Shown: piece after piece, positions 11,427-23,219 of the stretch | How positions within the stretch are numbered: position 1 is the first letter of the stretch | How the letters are laid out: every line of letters starts with the position of its first letter | Origin: Closterium sp. NIES-65 | Taxonomy: Eukaryota > Streptophyta > Zygnematophyceae > Desmidiales > Closteriaceae | NCBI GenBank assembly: GCA_948144175.1 | Contig: CANXME010002304.1 | Span: 186,001-250,000 of the forward strand | Direction of reading: 5' to 3' | Length of the DNA: 64,000 bases | Program-made: the position numbers and the translations under genes | Notes under the pieces: generated by a model | Told to the model about the DNA's origin: nothing | Database searches by the model: none | The model's input: the letters and a program-made list of their open reading frames with translations, nothing else

Positions 11427-12366
11427 AGCCGTTGCAGGCGGAAGGTCGGAGCGCTTCCACGGTGCAGGCGGAAGGTCGGAGCGCTTCCGCGGTGCAGGCG
11501 GAAGGTCGGAGCGCTTCCGCGGTGCAGGCGGAAGGTCGGAGCGCTTCCGCGGTGCAGGCGGAAGGTCGGAGCGCTTCCGCGGTGCAGGCGGAAGGTCGGA
11601 GCGCTTCCGCGGTGCAGGCGGAAGGTCGGAGCGCTTCCGCGGTGCAGGCGGAAGGTCGGAGCGCTTCCGCGGTGCAGGCGGAAGGTCGGAGCGCTTCCGC
11701 GGTGCAGGCGGAAGGTCGGAGCGCTTCCGCGGTGCAGGCGGAAGGTCGGAGCGCTTCCGCGCTGCAGGCGGAAGGTCGGAGCGCTTCCGCGCTGCAGGCG
11801 GAAGGTCGGAGCGCTTCCGCGCTGCAGGCGGAAGGTCGGAGCGCTTCCGCGCTGCAGGCGGAAGGTCGGAGCGCTTCCGCGGTGCAGGCGGAAGGTCGGA
11901 GCGCTTCCGCGGTGCAGGCGGAAGGTCGGAGCGCTTCCGCGCTGCAGGCGGAAGGTCGGAGCGCTTCCGCGCTGCAGGCGGAAGGTCGGAGCGCTTCCGC
12001 GCTGCAGGCGGAAGGTCGGAGCGCTTCCGCGCTGCAGGCGGAAGGTCGGAGCGCTTCCGCGCTGCAGGCGGAAGGTCGGAGCGCTTCCGCGGTGCAGGCG
12101 GAAGGTCGGAGCGCTTCCGCGGTGCAGGCGGAAGGTCGGAGCGCTTCCGTGCTGCAGGCGGCAGGTCGGAGCGCTTCCGCGCTGCAGGCGGAAGGTCGGA
12201 GCGCTTCCGCGCTGCAGGCGGAAGGTCGGAGCGCTTCCGCGCTGCAGGCGGAAGGTCGGAGCGCTTCCGCGGTGCAGGCGGAAGGTCGGAGCGCTTCCGC
12301 GCTGCAGGCGGAAGGTCGGAGCGCTTCCGCGCTGCAGGCGGAAGGTCGGAGCGCTTTCGCGCTTCA
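11427..12366 (+). repeat. 30-bp tandem array, GCGCTTCC variant (about 31 units)
   Basis: About 31 near-perfect units contain GCGGAAG, then GTCGGAGCG, then CTTCCGC, so each unit is a 7-bp inverted repeat around a 9-base loop. Units differ mainly at one spot (GGTGCAG or GCTGCAG), in blocks, and one unit near 12160 carries GGCAGG. The block pattern implies spread by unequal exchange. All six frames are open throughout; the GGT/GCT difference is silent only in the frame that reads Arg-Arg-Lys-Val-Gly-Ala. Confidence 0.93.
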
Positions 12367-12369
12367 TGA

Positions 12370-12900
12370 GCGTGAGCCCCTTTCCAAACATCTCGTGAAT
12401 TTCTGTTTACCCCCTTCCCCCCGCCACTGAGTTTTTGTCCCCTCGCGCCATCCCCCTCCCTTCCCCTTCCCCTCTTCCGCAACTACTCCTTTTCCACCCT
12501 GATCCGCGCCCCTCCCCGCCATTTCCGCATTTCCCTCATCCCCTCTCTCTCCTCTATGCCCTCTCCCCTCTCTCTCCCGGCTCTTCATCTCTTTCCCCTA
12601 CCCTCCGCTTCCCTCCCCCCTTCCCACCCCGATCACTCTCGCTCCCCTCTCCGTTTCCAGCCCTCGCTTTCGTTTCCTCTCCTTCGCGCACCTTGTGGTA
12701 ACTCTGTAACGCATTGATCTCGCCCATTCTTTTTCCGTTCCCGTTCTCCTTGTGCATCATGTTCCCCTTTCCGCTTTTCCCCCTGCCGCCTCCCCTTGCT
12801 CCCCCGTAGCGTAGCGTAACCCCTATTCCCGTTTCCTCTCTCCCTGTTTCTCCTCTCCCTGTTTTCTCCTATGGACGCCATGACGATATTCCCTTGCAAT
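12370..12900. other. pyrimidine-rich non-coding stretch (copy A)
   Basis: Over 500 bases of C/T-rich sequence with no recognisable domain on either strand; nearly identical in copy B at 32332-32860. It separates the 30-bp array from the 24-bp array. Confidence 0.6.
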
Positions 12901-12939
12901 GTGTGGAATGATACAAGTTATTGATATGATGACAATAGG

Positions 12940-13215
12940 CTCGGCACAGGCACGTGTGAGGCTCGGCACAGCCAGGCGAGGGTTGGCACAGCCAGGCGTG
13001 GTGAGAGGCTCGGCACAGCCAGGCGTGGTGAGAGGCTCGGCACAGCCAGGCGTGGTGAGAGGCTCGGCGCAGCCAGGTGAGAGGCTCGGCACAGTCAGGT
13101 GAGAGGCTCGGCACAGTCAGGTGAGAGGCTCGGCACAGTCAGGTGAGAGGCTCGGCACAGCTGGGTGAGAGGCTCGGCACAGCTGGGTGAGAGGCTCAGC
13201 ACAGCCAGGTGAGGG
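12940..13215 (+). repeat. 23-24-bp tandem repeat, about 11 units
   Basis: Units of the form GTGAGAGGCTCGGCACAG followed by CCAGGC, TCAG or CTGG. The copy B counterpart at 32900-33065 has roughly seven units, giving a 115-bp length difference between the duplicates. Confidence 0.85.
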
Positions 13216-13761
13216 TCGGCTCGCTGCTGCTTGAACTCTCCCATTCACCTCTCTGGTGCCAGCCTCGAAGATGCGATGATAAAGATAGAATAATAGGAGT
13301 CATTAGGAGTTTTTGATATGTATGCTTGTATGTAACATCACACATGAGCTAGTCTGGCCAGGTCCGTCCTGGCCAGGCTCGGGGAGATAGGGTCGGTTCG
13401 GCCTAGGTCCGGGAGGGGGGGGAGGGGGAGGAGGTCTGATTGGGCCAAATACAGATACAGATACAGTGACAGTGACCGAAACAGGGACAAATACAGACAC
13501 AGGGACAAAAACGGAAGGCAAACAGGGACAGAAGCGAGGTCAGGGACAGAGCGTAAATGGAAGACAAACAGGGAGAGAAGCAGCAGGGACAGGGAGAGGG
13601 ACACACCAACAGCCGACAGAAACAGGAATGGAAGACAATGAGAGAGAAGCAGGGACAGGGAGACGGATGGAAAGAGGCCAGATGTGAGGCCTACATGGCC
13701 TTTTGGCAGGTGGTGCCTGTGTGTGACTCGGCCAGGCCAGCCAAGCGATTTGAGGGGGCTG

Positions 13762-13875
13762 TGTGGGGGGGGGGGGGAGGGCTGTGTTGGGGGGGGGTGT
13801 GTATGGGGGGCTGTGTGGGGGGGCTGTGAGGGGGGCTGTGAGGGGCGTTGGGGGGTAGGGGGCCCTTCGGGGGGG
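13762..13875 (+). other. G-run tract with G-quadruplex potential (copy A)
   Basis: The plus strand holds a run of about 14 G, then several runs of 5-9 G separated by short TGT/TGTGA spacers within about 110 bases. This exceeds the four-run requirement for a quadruplex. On the transcript strand of the lectin-LysM gene it is C-rich and lies about 250 bases past the stop codon. Confidence 0.7.
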
Positions 13876-14560
13876 TCATGGAGGGGTTTTCACTCGCTTC
13901 TCGTTATTATCACTCTTGTTGTCCACTTTCTGCATCCTAGTACCATGGTCCTCTGTTATTATCTATTGTTTTTAAACCTTCAAGGTTGAGATGTTGTATT
14001 GTCTTGGGGGAAGAAGCAATGAGCTGGTGTGGTGATAGGGCACAGACACCAAGCAGGTTGGAATCAGCAGCCCCTCCCTTCCCTCCTGCTTGATGTTTCT
14101 CCACATGATATATGATTCTATTTACGGTAAACAAAGCAACAAGCCAGTCCACAACCTATTTACAGTACAATCATACCCATTGTTAAGATTCCTAAACATG
14201 TCAATCTTGCGACGGTATCTCTTGGTGATCAACATGCCGCATGTATCTCCGCGCTTCACACTGTACAATCGCTTGGTTGAACATGTATTGCCAGATAACG
14301 GCCGGCCGTCAACACTAGCCACACAAATCTGTGAGTCAACCATCAGTGAGGAACAGGATGGAAGGGGAAGAAAAATAAACTGCATTGAATAACCTTCACA
14401 CACAGAGGCAGAGACAGAGACAGAGGCAAGACATCGACAGCGGCACCAGACACAGGCACAGGCACAGGCACAAGCACAGGTACTATTTGCAGCGTATAGC
14501 GTATAACCTCCTTCCACTCCACCCCACACACAGACCTTCCCGACTCACCCTTCTCATCAT

Positions 14561-14730
14561 ATTGCCCTGCAGGGGGCTGTAGGGCAGCAGCGAGTCGCAC
14601 AAGAGGTCAAGATTCAACTGGAAGAAGCGCATCGGACTTCTTGCTCCTCCCTCAGCCCACAACTCACACCCGCAACCGCTCGACTCTCACCCTCCCAGCC
14701 CAACTCACCCTTCTCATCATGTTGCCCTGC
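14561..14730 (-). repeat. duplicated LysM half-exon, single 160-bp unit (copy A)
   Basis: One extra copy of the end of the LysM3 exon (FFQLN, CDSLLPYSPLQGNMMRR on the minus strand, followed by GTGAGT) lies in the intron. Copy B has four such units. It keeps a donor site and an upstream AG. Confidence 0.65.
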
Positions 14731-15174
14731 AGGGGGCTGTGCGGCAGCAGCGAGTCGCACGAGAGGCCGGGGTTCATCTGGAAGAAGCGCGTGGGGGAGG
14801 CGATGGCAAACGCCCGCCACAGCTGCTGGCAGGTCTGCGGGCCCTGGAGGACCGTCACGAGCACACCTACGCTCGTGTAGTTGGCTAGAGGCGGAGGAGG
14901 AGGGGGTGGTTGAGGGCTGGGTGAGGTTGTGGGCGGGGTTTGTGTCACGGCTGGGGTGATTTGGGCCTGGAGCTTGCATGATATGCGGGTCATTCCCTCT
15001 TCTAGCCACGTCTGGTTGAGGGATACACAGAGGAGCTGGGAAGGAGGGAGGGAGGAGAATGGGGGAGAGGGGGGAGAAGGGGGAGAAGAGGGGGAGTGGG
15101 GAGAGGAATGTGTGAAATGATGTGAGATCGGGTTCTGAGACTTTGGAGAACAAACTACCCTAACAACCTGTCAT

Positions 15175-15380
15175 TGCAGCAGCTTCTGTTACCAGCGCAC
15201 CTGCATTCTTGTCAGCCATCTACACTCACCTTCACCCACCTACACCCACCTCGACCCACCTACGCTCACCAACACCCACCTACACCCCCCGAGACCCACC
15301 AACACATACCTGCAACCACAAGCACTCACCTGCACCTGCATCCACACTCACGTGCCCTCACCTAACTCACTTGCACCCAT
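15175..15380 (+). repeat. CACCCACCTA-type microsatellite
   Basis: Degenerate repeats of CACC, CACCTA and CACCCACC run through an intron of the LysM gene. The same tract occurs in copy B at 35496-35700. Confidence 0.6.
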
Positions 15381-15492
15381 CTGCACCGATGCTCACCTGG
15401 CCGGGTCTGGGCCCATCAGAGCAGGTGAGGGCGGGGTTGAGCGGCTGTATCTGCGTGGAGAAGAGGGCGTTGAGTGAGTCACACGTGTCACC

Positions 15493-15855
15493 CTGCACAC
15501 GCATGTCAGGTATAGGAGGAGTGGAAGAGGAAGCGTGGTTACTGGAAGGATTGAGTTGAGTGGCTGTAACTGCGTGGAGAAGAGGGCGTTGCGTGAGTCA
15601 CACGTGTCACCCTGCACACGCATGTCAGGTATAGGAGGAGTGGAAGAGGAAGCGTGGTTACTGGAAGGATTGAGTTGAGTGGCTGTATCTGCGTGGAGAA
15701 GAGGGCGTTGAGTGAGTCACACGTGTCGCCCTGCACACACATGTCAGGTATAGGAGGAGTGGAAGAGGAAGCGTGGTTACTGGAAGGATTGAGTTGAGTG
15801 GCTGTATCTGCGTGGAGAAGAGGGCGTTGCGTGAGTCACGTGTCACCCTGCCGGC
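15493..15855 (-). repeat. 119-bp tandem repeat carrying LysM2a pseudo-exons (copy A)
   Basis: Three to four 119-bp units each contain the first half of the LysM2 exon (GDTCDS.NALFSTQ on the minus strand), preceded by a CAG acceptor. In the extra units the exon runs into CTCAATCCTTCCAG and loses the donor. The unit nearest the upstream exon has lost two bases. Unit number appears the same in copy B. Confidence 0.75.
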
Positions 15856-17032
15856 ACACAGGGAAATAGGCGAGTGAGTGTCTGGGAAAGAGACGAGGGG
15901 GTTTGAAGGGAGAAGGCACGTGGAGGGAGAAGGCACGTGGAGGGAAGGGGCAGATGGAGGAAGTGGGAAATGCAAACACAGGTGGCGATTCAGAGTGAGC
16001 AGTGAAGCGGGGTTAAGTTTTGAGATTAGGCTCAAAGGCGCTTACATAAACACACTGGGGTTTACACAAACGCACTGGCACTTGGATAAGCGCACTGGAA
16101 CTTGGAATAAGGCACTGGAAACTACTTCAACACACCGGCACTTACATAATTAGCAGTGTACATGGCAGTGCATTGGGAGAAAGCCCGGCTGGTGACGTTA
16201 ACAAGAGTGCCTACAGGGATGGGCGCTCGGCACTGGAACCCCTGCAGTCAGAACAAGGAGACATAGAGGAGAGGATTGGTCAGAACATGGGTATCTGACA
16301 GAAAAGAAACACTAAACAGGCAAGACGGGAAGGGGGGTATGGGTTTGGACGCTCTGCTGTTACAAGGAGAGATTCGAACGAGGCAGGCCGAATGGGTGGT
16401 GGGAAGAATGAGCGGAAAGTGAGGAGCAGTGAGAGAAAGTGAGGGGGGGTGGGTGGAAGCGAGGGGAATTGAGTTGAAGTGAGGGGCAGAGAGGGGAAGT
16501 GAGAGAAACTGAAGGGCAATGTGTGGCGATGAGGGGAAGTGTGGCTGTGCCGTGACCAGAAAGGGGAAATATTGAGCTTTCAGACGGACCTTGTTTTGGC
16601 TCCAGAATTCCGCTTGGGAGAGCCCATAGGTGTTGAGTTGAGGATGAGAGAGCATGTGATGTGATGTGATGCGATGCCACACAATGTGCTGCGAGATGAT
16701 TGTGCTGTGAGATGAATGTGCTGAGCTGAACTAAACACAGCCCCTTTAACCAAAGCCCACCAAAGCCCTCCTGAGCTTGTTTTGGTTGAAGAAGTCTGCT
16801 TGGGTGAGCCCATAATTGTTGAGGATGAGCGGGCATGGGACATGGAATGTCCTGACCCCAATCAATCTACAGCTTGAACCTTCCTTCAGTCCAATGTCAG
16901 ACCTTGTTTTGGCTGAAGAAGTCTGCTTGGGTGAGCCCGTAGGTGTTGAGGATGAGCGCGCATGTGAGGCCGTAGGGCGACAGGAAGGTGGGCATTCGAG
17001 TCTCAGCCAATCGCACTGCATGCACGGGGGGT

Positions 17033-17095
17033 AGGCATGCACGGGGTAGGCATGCATGGGGTAGGCATGCATGGGGTAGGCATGCATGGGGTAAT
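17033..17095 (+). repeat. 15-bp tandem repeat GGCATGCATGGGGTA, about 4-5 units
   Basis: Short perfect repeats just upstream (gene sense) of the LysM1a acceptor. Copy B has a similar run at 37346-37415. Confidence 0.8.
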
Positions 17096-17144
17096 ATAAG
17101 TCCACGTGATGAGCCCATAAGAAGTAAACACAGGAGACACGAGG

Positions 17145-17365
17145 TCCATGTGATGTGATGAGAGCCATGACGATAAGAGCTATCGGATGGGCCATGTGAT
17201 AGAAGTAGCGTTTTGAAATGTCTCAAAATACGAGGTGCATGTGATGAGAGCCATGACGATACGAGCTATCGGATGGGCCATGTGATAGAAGTAGCGTTTT
17301 GAAATGTCTCAAAATACGAGGTGCATGTGATGAGAGCCATGACGATAAGAGCCATCGGATGGGCT
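17145..17365 (+). repeat. 84-90-bp tandem repeat, three units (two in copy B)
   Basis: The unit contains GAGAGCCATGACGATA, ATCGGATGGGCCATGTGAT and TTTTGAAATGTCTCAAAATA. Copy A has one more unit than copy B, accounting for the 74-base change in offset together with small indels. Confidence 0.75.
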
Positions 17366-17984
17366 GAGATAGAACAGGCACACATGTGAGAGAGGGGCAT
17401 GTGAGAGAGGGGCATGTGAGAGTTGGGCGTATGACAGTGGGGCGTGTGAGAGCGGTGACGTGTGAGAGCGGTGACGTGTGAGAGCGGTGACGTGTGAGGG
17501 GTGTGTGTGAGAAGAGGGGGTAGGCGAGGGGTCAGAGGCATGAGCTGAAAATCAAACCTTGTTTAAGACCATCTGACCATGTGGTACGCACAATGGTAAC
17601 AGCGGGCAGCGCCTTTGGGGTAAAAGTAGAAGGGGAAGTAGGGCGAGGGGCAGAGGCAGGAGTAGGTGCCATCTATGTCATCAATGCACACCCCCGGGGC
17701 ACACGGGTTGCGGGGGAACTGGCGACATGTGAAGGAATCTGGTTTAGGGAGGGCGAGGGAAGGGGAAAGACAATCGGGGAAGCAGAGTGGGAAGAGAGCA
17801 AGAGTGAGTGAGCAGCAGACTAGGACACCATTGATGCACATCCCAAAGGGCACATGGGATAAAGGTAGAGTTTTGAGACGTCTCACAACTCTACTTATAT
17901 CAAGTGCGTGAGCAGCAGACTAGGATACCATTGATGCACATCCCATGTGCCCCTGGGATGTGCATGACCAATTGGGCTTGCCTC

Positions 17985-18180
17985 ACTACCAAATGCTCAC
18001 CCACCACACTCTGCCTCTCACCCACCATGCTCCACCTCTAACCTACCGCACTCCACCTCTCACCTACTGCACTCCACCTCTCACCTACTGCACTCCACTT
18101 CTCACCTACTGCACTCCACCTCTCACCTACCACACTCCACCTCTCACCCACCTACCGCTCTCCGCCTCTTGCCTACCTCA
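17985..18180 (+). repeat. 21-bp tandem repeat CTCTCACCTACTGCACTCCAC, about 8 units
   Basis: The repeat fills the intron between the EGF1 and EGF2 exons and recurs in copy B at 38232-38430. The words are C/A-rich and variants change the CTGC core. Confidence 0.75.
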
Positions 18181-19824
18181 GTCCACGGCTCACCAGGGAA
18201 GCAGGAGGGCAGGCCGGCAAGGTGGGAGGGTTGGAAGGAGGGGAGCTTCAAGGGGCACTTGCAGGAGGGCACGAGGATAGACGGGTCCCACGGGGCACGT
18301 GCCTTGGTGCATGCACCCGTGCCACAGGGCTGCACGGGAGAGGCCTTGCAGGGGTCGGTGTCTGTTGGGGGAGCGGGGGGAAGGGGGAAGGGAGGGGGGA
18401 GGAGGATGGGAAGGGGGAGTGTGCGGAGGTATGAGGCAGGAGGAGAGAGAGGTCCAGGTATGAGACAGCAAATGCCTTGAAGCATGCAACCATGGAACAG
18501 AGGAGCACTGGAGAGGCGTTGCAGGGGATACGCGGGGGTTCGTGGGGTTACAATAACGAAAATCCTCCCTCCCCTCTTCCTACCTCTTCAGAGCAGGCAC
18601 GTGGCTTGCTACCCCTCCCCCTCCTTCCCTCCCCCCCAGCTCCCCCCCTTCCCCCTCCCTGCCCGTGAATCGGAAGGCCCAGGAGGAGAGGGTGACAGGG
18701 GCAGGGCATGTGGCTTGCTACCCCTAAGCCCTTAACGATAAACTCGAAACCCTAAATCCTGGCTTGCTACCCCTCCCCTCTTTCCCTCCCCCCATCTCGA
18801 CCCATTCCCCTCCCCCCTACCTGTGAATCGGAAGGTCCAGGAGGAGAGGGCGACGGGGGAAGGCAGGCGGCCAGCTGCCCGAACGATGGCGACCATAGGT
18901 CCGTTGCACTGCTGCTGTCACTGCTGCTGCTGCTGCCACTTGTGGTGCTGGTGCTGTTACTGCTGTTGCTGCTGCTGCCGCTACCACTGCCGCCGCTGCT
19001 GCTTGTGCTTGTGTCAGGGCCCCCAGTGAGAGCAGCACAGAGGTCAATAGAGACTTTCATGCTGCCTACCAGAACAGGGGGTTGGTACCATCGGATCAGC
19101 ATCTCCTTGCTTCTCCCGTTATAGTCAACCCTCATCTGCAACACCTCCTCTGCCTCCACCACATTTGACACCTCCTCCTCGAAAATCGAAGTCATGTTGA
19201 AATCGGTGTTAACGCCTATGTGATAAGCATTTGGATCGTCAGTTTCCGGGTTTGTTACAGCCTGTGGGTGCCATAGCACAGCTACACTCCGCGCGCCGTC
19301 CGGCCAGCTGCCGTTAGTGAGTCGCGAGGATGGGTCCCGGCCGTACCCCATATAAGCCCCGCCTAGGCCCACGCTCGCATGTGTGCTTATAACGAATGCG
19401 AGTCCATGGGAAGCGGATACATTTATGGAAAAGCCGTATGTGAAGGTGAAAGAGCGAGCCATGCAGATGGGGGGTTCGGTTGCTGTGGGTTGGGGAGGGG
19501 AGGAGGAAGGAGAGGAATGGGGGGAGCTGCGGGGACGACGAGGAGGAGGAGGAGGAGGAGGAGGGAAGGGAGGGGAGGAGGAGTAGAGGAGGGGGAGACG
19601 GCGAGGGAAGTAGATGGCTCCAGGGGCGGGATCGTCTGATTGGCCACTGGATGATGCCACGTCAGCAGCGACCGAGAGATCAGCGGCAAAGAATCGCTTC
19701 CTGGTGCTGCCACGTGTCAGCAGGGGAGTGGCTGGCGTGATGTAGGGGAAGGAGAACGAGTCTGCCGCCCAAAACGGAAGCTGATCCTCCGCTGCTGGGG
19801 TTGGCATGGTATGGGGGCGGGGGC

Positions 19825-20458
19825 AGTGGGGGGAGGGTTAGGCATGAGTAAATGTTCAACCTTAGGCTAGGATGTGGACCGTGGGACACTGGAACTATGG
19901 CAGGTAGGTTCCATGGAGGTTCGCTCCTCCTTTTCACCACCCACCAAAACGGCAGCGAATTCGTTGCAGAAGGGGGTTGGCATTGTATGCTCCAGCATTC
20001 CACCCCCACTGATTCCTTCTCACCACCACCACCGCCCTTCCCCCTGCTCCTCTTGCCCTCCCCCTCTCCTCCCGACGACCATCCTGCTCCAGACAACCGC
20101 CTTGCTCCCATACCACTCCCCTTCTTCCCTCCCTTTCTCCCCCTTGCCGCCCCGCGTGTACCAGCACCACGGACGGTAGCAACACTCACAACAGTGCCCT
20201 CAAAAACCTCCCGGCTTTCTGCTCCTCCCACAGTCAGCACAGGTACATCCCCCGCTCCAACACCCGAGCCCTTTCCCAGTGCATCCTCCCCAATACATCC
20301 CCCCTCTCCCTCCCCATCCCCGTCCCCATCCTCCCTAATTTCGTGGCATTTCCCCTTCCCACTGCCAATCCCTGCTCCTCCTGTCTCCCTAGCAGCAAGC
20401 ATCGCTGCTTTTCTCCCCTTGGGGCCCCACTCTCTACGAACATTCACCCTGCCACCAC

Positions 20459-20511
<53 letters not shown>

Positions 20512-20531
20512 GCAGCAGCGGCAGCAGCAGC

Positions 20532-20576
<45 letters not shown>

Positions 20577-21219
20577 TCCAGCTGCTCCTCCTCTCCCTTT
20601 CCTCCCTGCAGCCGCCCCCCTCCCCACGCCTGCAGCAGCAGCCGCGCTTGCTGCTGCGATCTCCAGCTGTCGTATCCTCTCCCCCACCGTCCCTCTCACC
20701 CTGCCTTGCCCCATGCCCGCACCTCCTCCTCTCCCTCACCCTCCCGCCCTCCCACCCTCTCTCTTCCGCCTCGTTCTGCCTGGGGTCATCACAACCCCCG
20801 AGGTAAGGCCAGTATTTCCGCTCCCTATAACGAGGACAACGGTTTCCCCTGCGCCCATCTCCTCTTCTCCTTCTGTGCTTTCGAAGGTCACCCCCAGCCG
20901 TCTCTCCCCTCCACCATCTCCCTCCCCATCTGTATCCATCTCAACCGCATCAGAAAGAAGCGTGGCCGCTCCAAACGCCTGCCTTCCCTTCCCCGTTGCT
21001 CGTTTCGCTCTGCTTCTGCTGTTTCCCTCGCCATTGCCATTTCTCCTGCTCCCCCCGCTGCTGTCCAACCCGTTATTGTCACACCCTGATGCAAAACCCT
21101 CCCTGCTCGGCTCACCACCCATTAAAACGCCACAAGCACCGCATTCAACTCCTTCGTCTTCCCCGCTGCTTGAGCCCCAGCCCCCCTGCAACTCGCGCCT
21201 TCATTTCCCAAACACAGCA
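19825..21219 (-). pseudogene. truncated copy of the long disordered ORF (copy A)
   Basis: The minus strand matches the C-terminal half of the 875-residue ORF at 40417-43044 (GTVGERIRQLEIAAASA, GWSSGGEGEGKRSRGKG). The upstream half is absent because the duplication ends at 21219. The remaining frame is cut by a TGA at 20736-20738, where copy B has CGA. A long polyalanine expansion separates two parts of the frame. No promoter or start is evident. Confidence 0.75.
20458..20576 (+). repeat. CAG/GCA trinucleotide expansion
   Basis: About 38 CAG-type triplets with a few CGG and GTA interruptions. On the minus strand they read as polyalanine inside the truncated ORF. The same site in copy B (about 41200-41220) has only about five triplets. 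Confidence 0.9.
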
Positions 21220-22554
21220 GCAGCGGTAGAAAACAGCAGTAGCAAACAGTAGAAAACAGCATCAGCAGCGGCAACCAGCATGGTTAGCAGCAGCAGCAAG
21301 AAGGAACAGCAACAACTGCAGCAGCAACATAATCAGCGGCAGCAAAACACCAGCAGCGGGGGACGCAGCAGCAGGAAGCAAACGTTAGCAGCACCAGAAG
21401 GGCAAAGAAAAGCAGTCAAAGGGCTCTACAAGAAGGGATCGAAGGGATTGAAACAGCTCCAGGGAGGGGTGATGTTGCACTCGCCTGCGCAATGATTGTC
21501 AGCGCCTTGTCAGCAGCGCCCCCCCTCTGCTTGAGCCCCAACTCGTTCTCCTCGTCGTCTGCGGAAACAGTGAAGGGGCAGGGGGGAAGGAAGTGAGGGG
21601 AGGGGAGGGGGCGCGTGGGTGGGTGAGTGAGCAAGTGATAGGAGGAAGGAGGCGGGCAAGGGAGGTAGCAGAAAACCCAGATATCGGTACCAGCACCATA
21701 TGGAATCCGCAGCTTCACACGGTGACATGCAAAAACGCTGCAGGGGACATGCTTGGCTCTGTTGAGGCGAACATAAGAAACTTCTAACAGACTCTAAGAA
21801 GGAATTTGTCAAGCGTTTAACCCACCTGCATCCACGCATGCAGAATCGCAGCCATTCGCGAATGTCGTCTAGCAGCCCCGGAAAAAGCGCATGCATGTGT
21901 GTCACGCCATTGCCAGTGGCGCATCGACAGTGTTCCCAACACAGTGTGTTCTCATCACGTCATGGGCACCGCATCATCGACTGCCGCTACTACACCGCCG
22001 CGGGAAAGGCGCCGGCTCTTTTTTTGCAAGACGGCAGATGCGGCGACTGTTTTCACGTGACACATGCTGCCTGTCCGCAAATCGCGAACCGGCAAATTAG
22101 TACGAGTAGTAGTACTACTAATCGACGAGGCGCGCGAAGCGGCTTGCTGTGCTTGACCGCTGCCTCTGCTCCAGGAACCGGCGGCGTCGACGAGACTAGC
22201 ACGCCGCCTGCAGCAGCCACACTGTGGCAGGAGCAAAGCGGCGTGGTCAACATGATAAACGTCGCTTGAAGCGATGACGTAAATAATCAGAAGTGATTCC
22301 ATATCGAGACAGGAAGAAAACACAAGTACATAAGCGTGCATATCAGTCTAGGGGCTGGCGTACGTTAGAACAGCTAATACTACTACGACTACGACTAACG
22401 GTGCTAGTACCAACGACGGGCTGCATAGTACTAGGGTGGGTGGCGGCGCGATGAAGGTGATGTGAGAGGGAGTAGGTGATTTGGCGAAAGGGAGGAAATG
22501 CTGAAGCTCATGGGGCCCGTTGCCTTCTTACACCCATCTAGAAACCCTAATTTT

Positions 22555-22790
22555 CAAATCGCGGTTGAGAACGGTGGAAAAGCTGTCATCGTGCACTGAA
22601 TTGAAGAGCACGACAAATGCTGGAAACGGACACGTGGCCCCCGCCCTTGGGTTTGTTCTCAACTGCCGGAGTCAACCTTCGAGCTCGCGCAAACAGTTGC
22701 TAACGTCAGATACAGAAACAAGCAGGGTGAGCGGGATCGGCGGGGGACACACACTACAGTGCGTTTCGGTACGGTTTAATAAAGGTTATA
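22555..22790 (+). repeat. dispersed repeat family, member 1
   Basis: Shares GGTTGAGAACGGTG, GGACACGTGG and AGAAACAAGCAGGGTGAG(C/A)GGGAT and a following GGGGGACAC(A/T)CACTACAGT with the copies at 23220-23400 and 28660-28970. No coding capacity or terminal repeats were identified. Confidence 0.55.
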
Positions 22791-23219
22791 AGAGGTGAGG
22801 TGAGATGAGCTGAGGTGAGGTGGTGATATGGATTGCCCACCTGTCGTTACCGCGCAGAGCAGAAAGCGCCGCCAGATCAGCCCAAGCACTTCAAATTTTA
22901 AATACAGAGGACGAACAAAAAGTCGTGCTTTAGGTCAACGAAATAATAGATGGTTGTGGTGGGAGAGAAAACGCGCTGGATTTTAGCAAACTATCAAACG
23001 AACAATACAAACGACGTACAAAGACTGGGTGTGTAAAATAGAACAGATGTACAGTGCGAACCGGGAAGAAAATGGAGTAGCAGGTGCAAAACAAAACCAA
23101 AAAGAACAACTAACCAATACTGTACAAAAAGACCAAGTTGGAATCCCCGAACCGAATCCCGATCAGAACCTGAATTCTAGGGCACACAACTGTACAGCAT
23201 TGGCTTGCTGCTTTGTTTT

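Larger units (their letters stand above)
14122..19807 (-). pseudogene. lectin-EGF-EGF-LysM gene, copy A, lectin exon frameshifted
   Basis: This is the duplicate of the copy B gene at 33969-40544, with the same exons: lectin 19807-18821, EGF1 18361-18194, EGF2 17738-17592, LysM1a 17015-16903, LysM1b 16241-16146, LysM2a 15492-15397, LysM2b/3a 15035-14709, LysM3b/4 14328-14122. Splice sites and phases match copy B. The lectin ORF here is continuous from its first ATG through the Pro-rich insert (about residues 76-113) and the core (HGLAFVIS near 134-141, YHIGVN near 195-200). It then loses 40 bases between two CCAG words at the place aligned to 39563-39606. That shifts the frame and removes the last beta strands. 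EGF and LysM exons look intact. The gene could survive only with another gene model; I call it probably broken. Confidence 0.72.
10912..21219. repeat. segmental duplication, copy A
   Basis: This interval is repeated in the same orientation at 31472-41858. The match starts around the shared words GTACCCATTTT and TCAG(T/A)CATGCCCGTTTCC and runs through all intermediate repeats and gene exons. It stops abruptly after CATTTCCCAAACAC, where copy A continues into CAG-rich DNA and copy B into the rest of a long ORF. The positional offset changes stepwise (about 19962, 19847, 20321, 20247, 20737) exactly at tandem repeats whose unit number differs. Single-base differences are sparse outside repeats. 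Confidence 0.93.

Noticed and set aside
10884..12398. Long ORFs (up to 504 residues) through the 30-bp arrays on both strands
   Set aside because: A stop-free 30-bp unit keeps all six frames open, so length is no evidence for coding.
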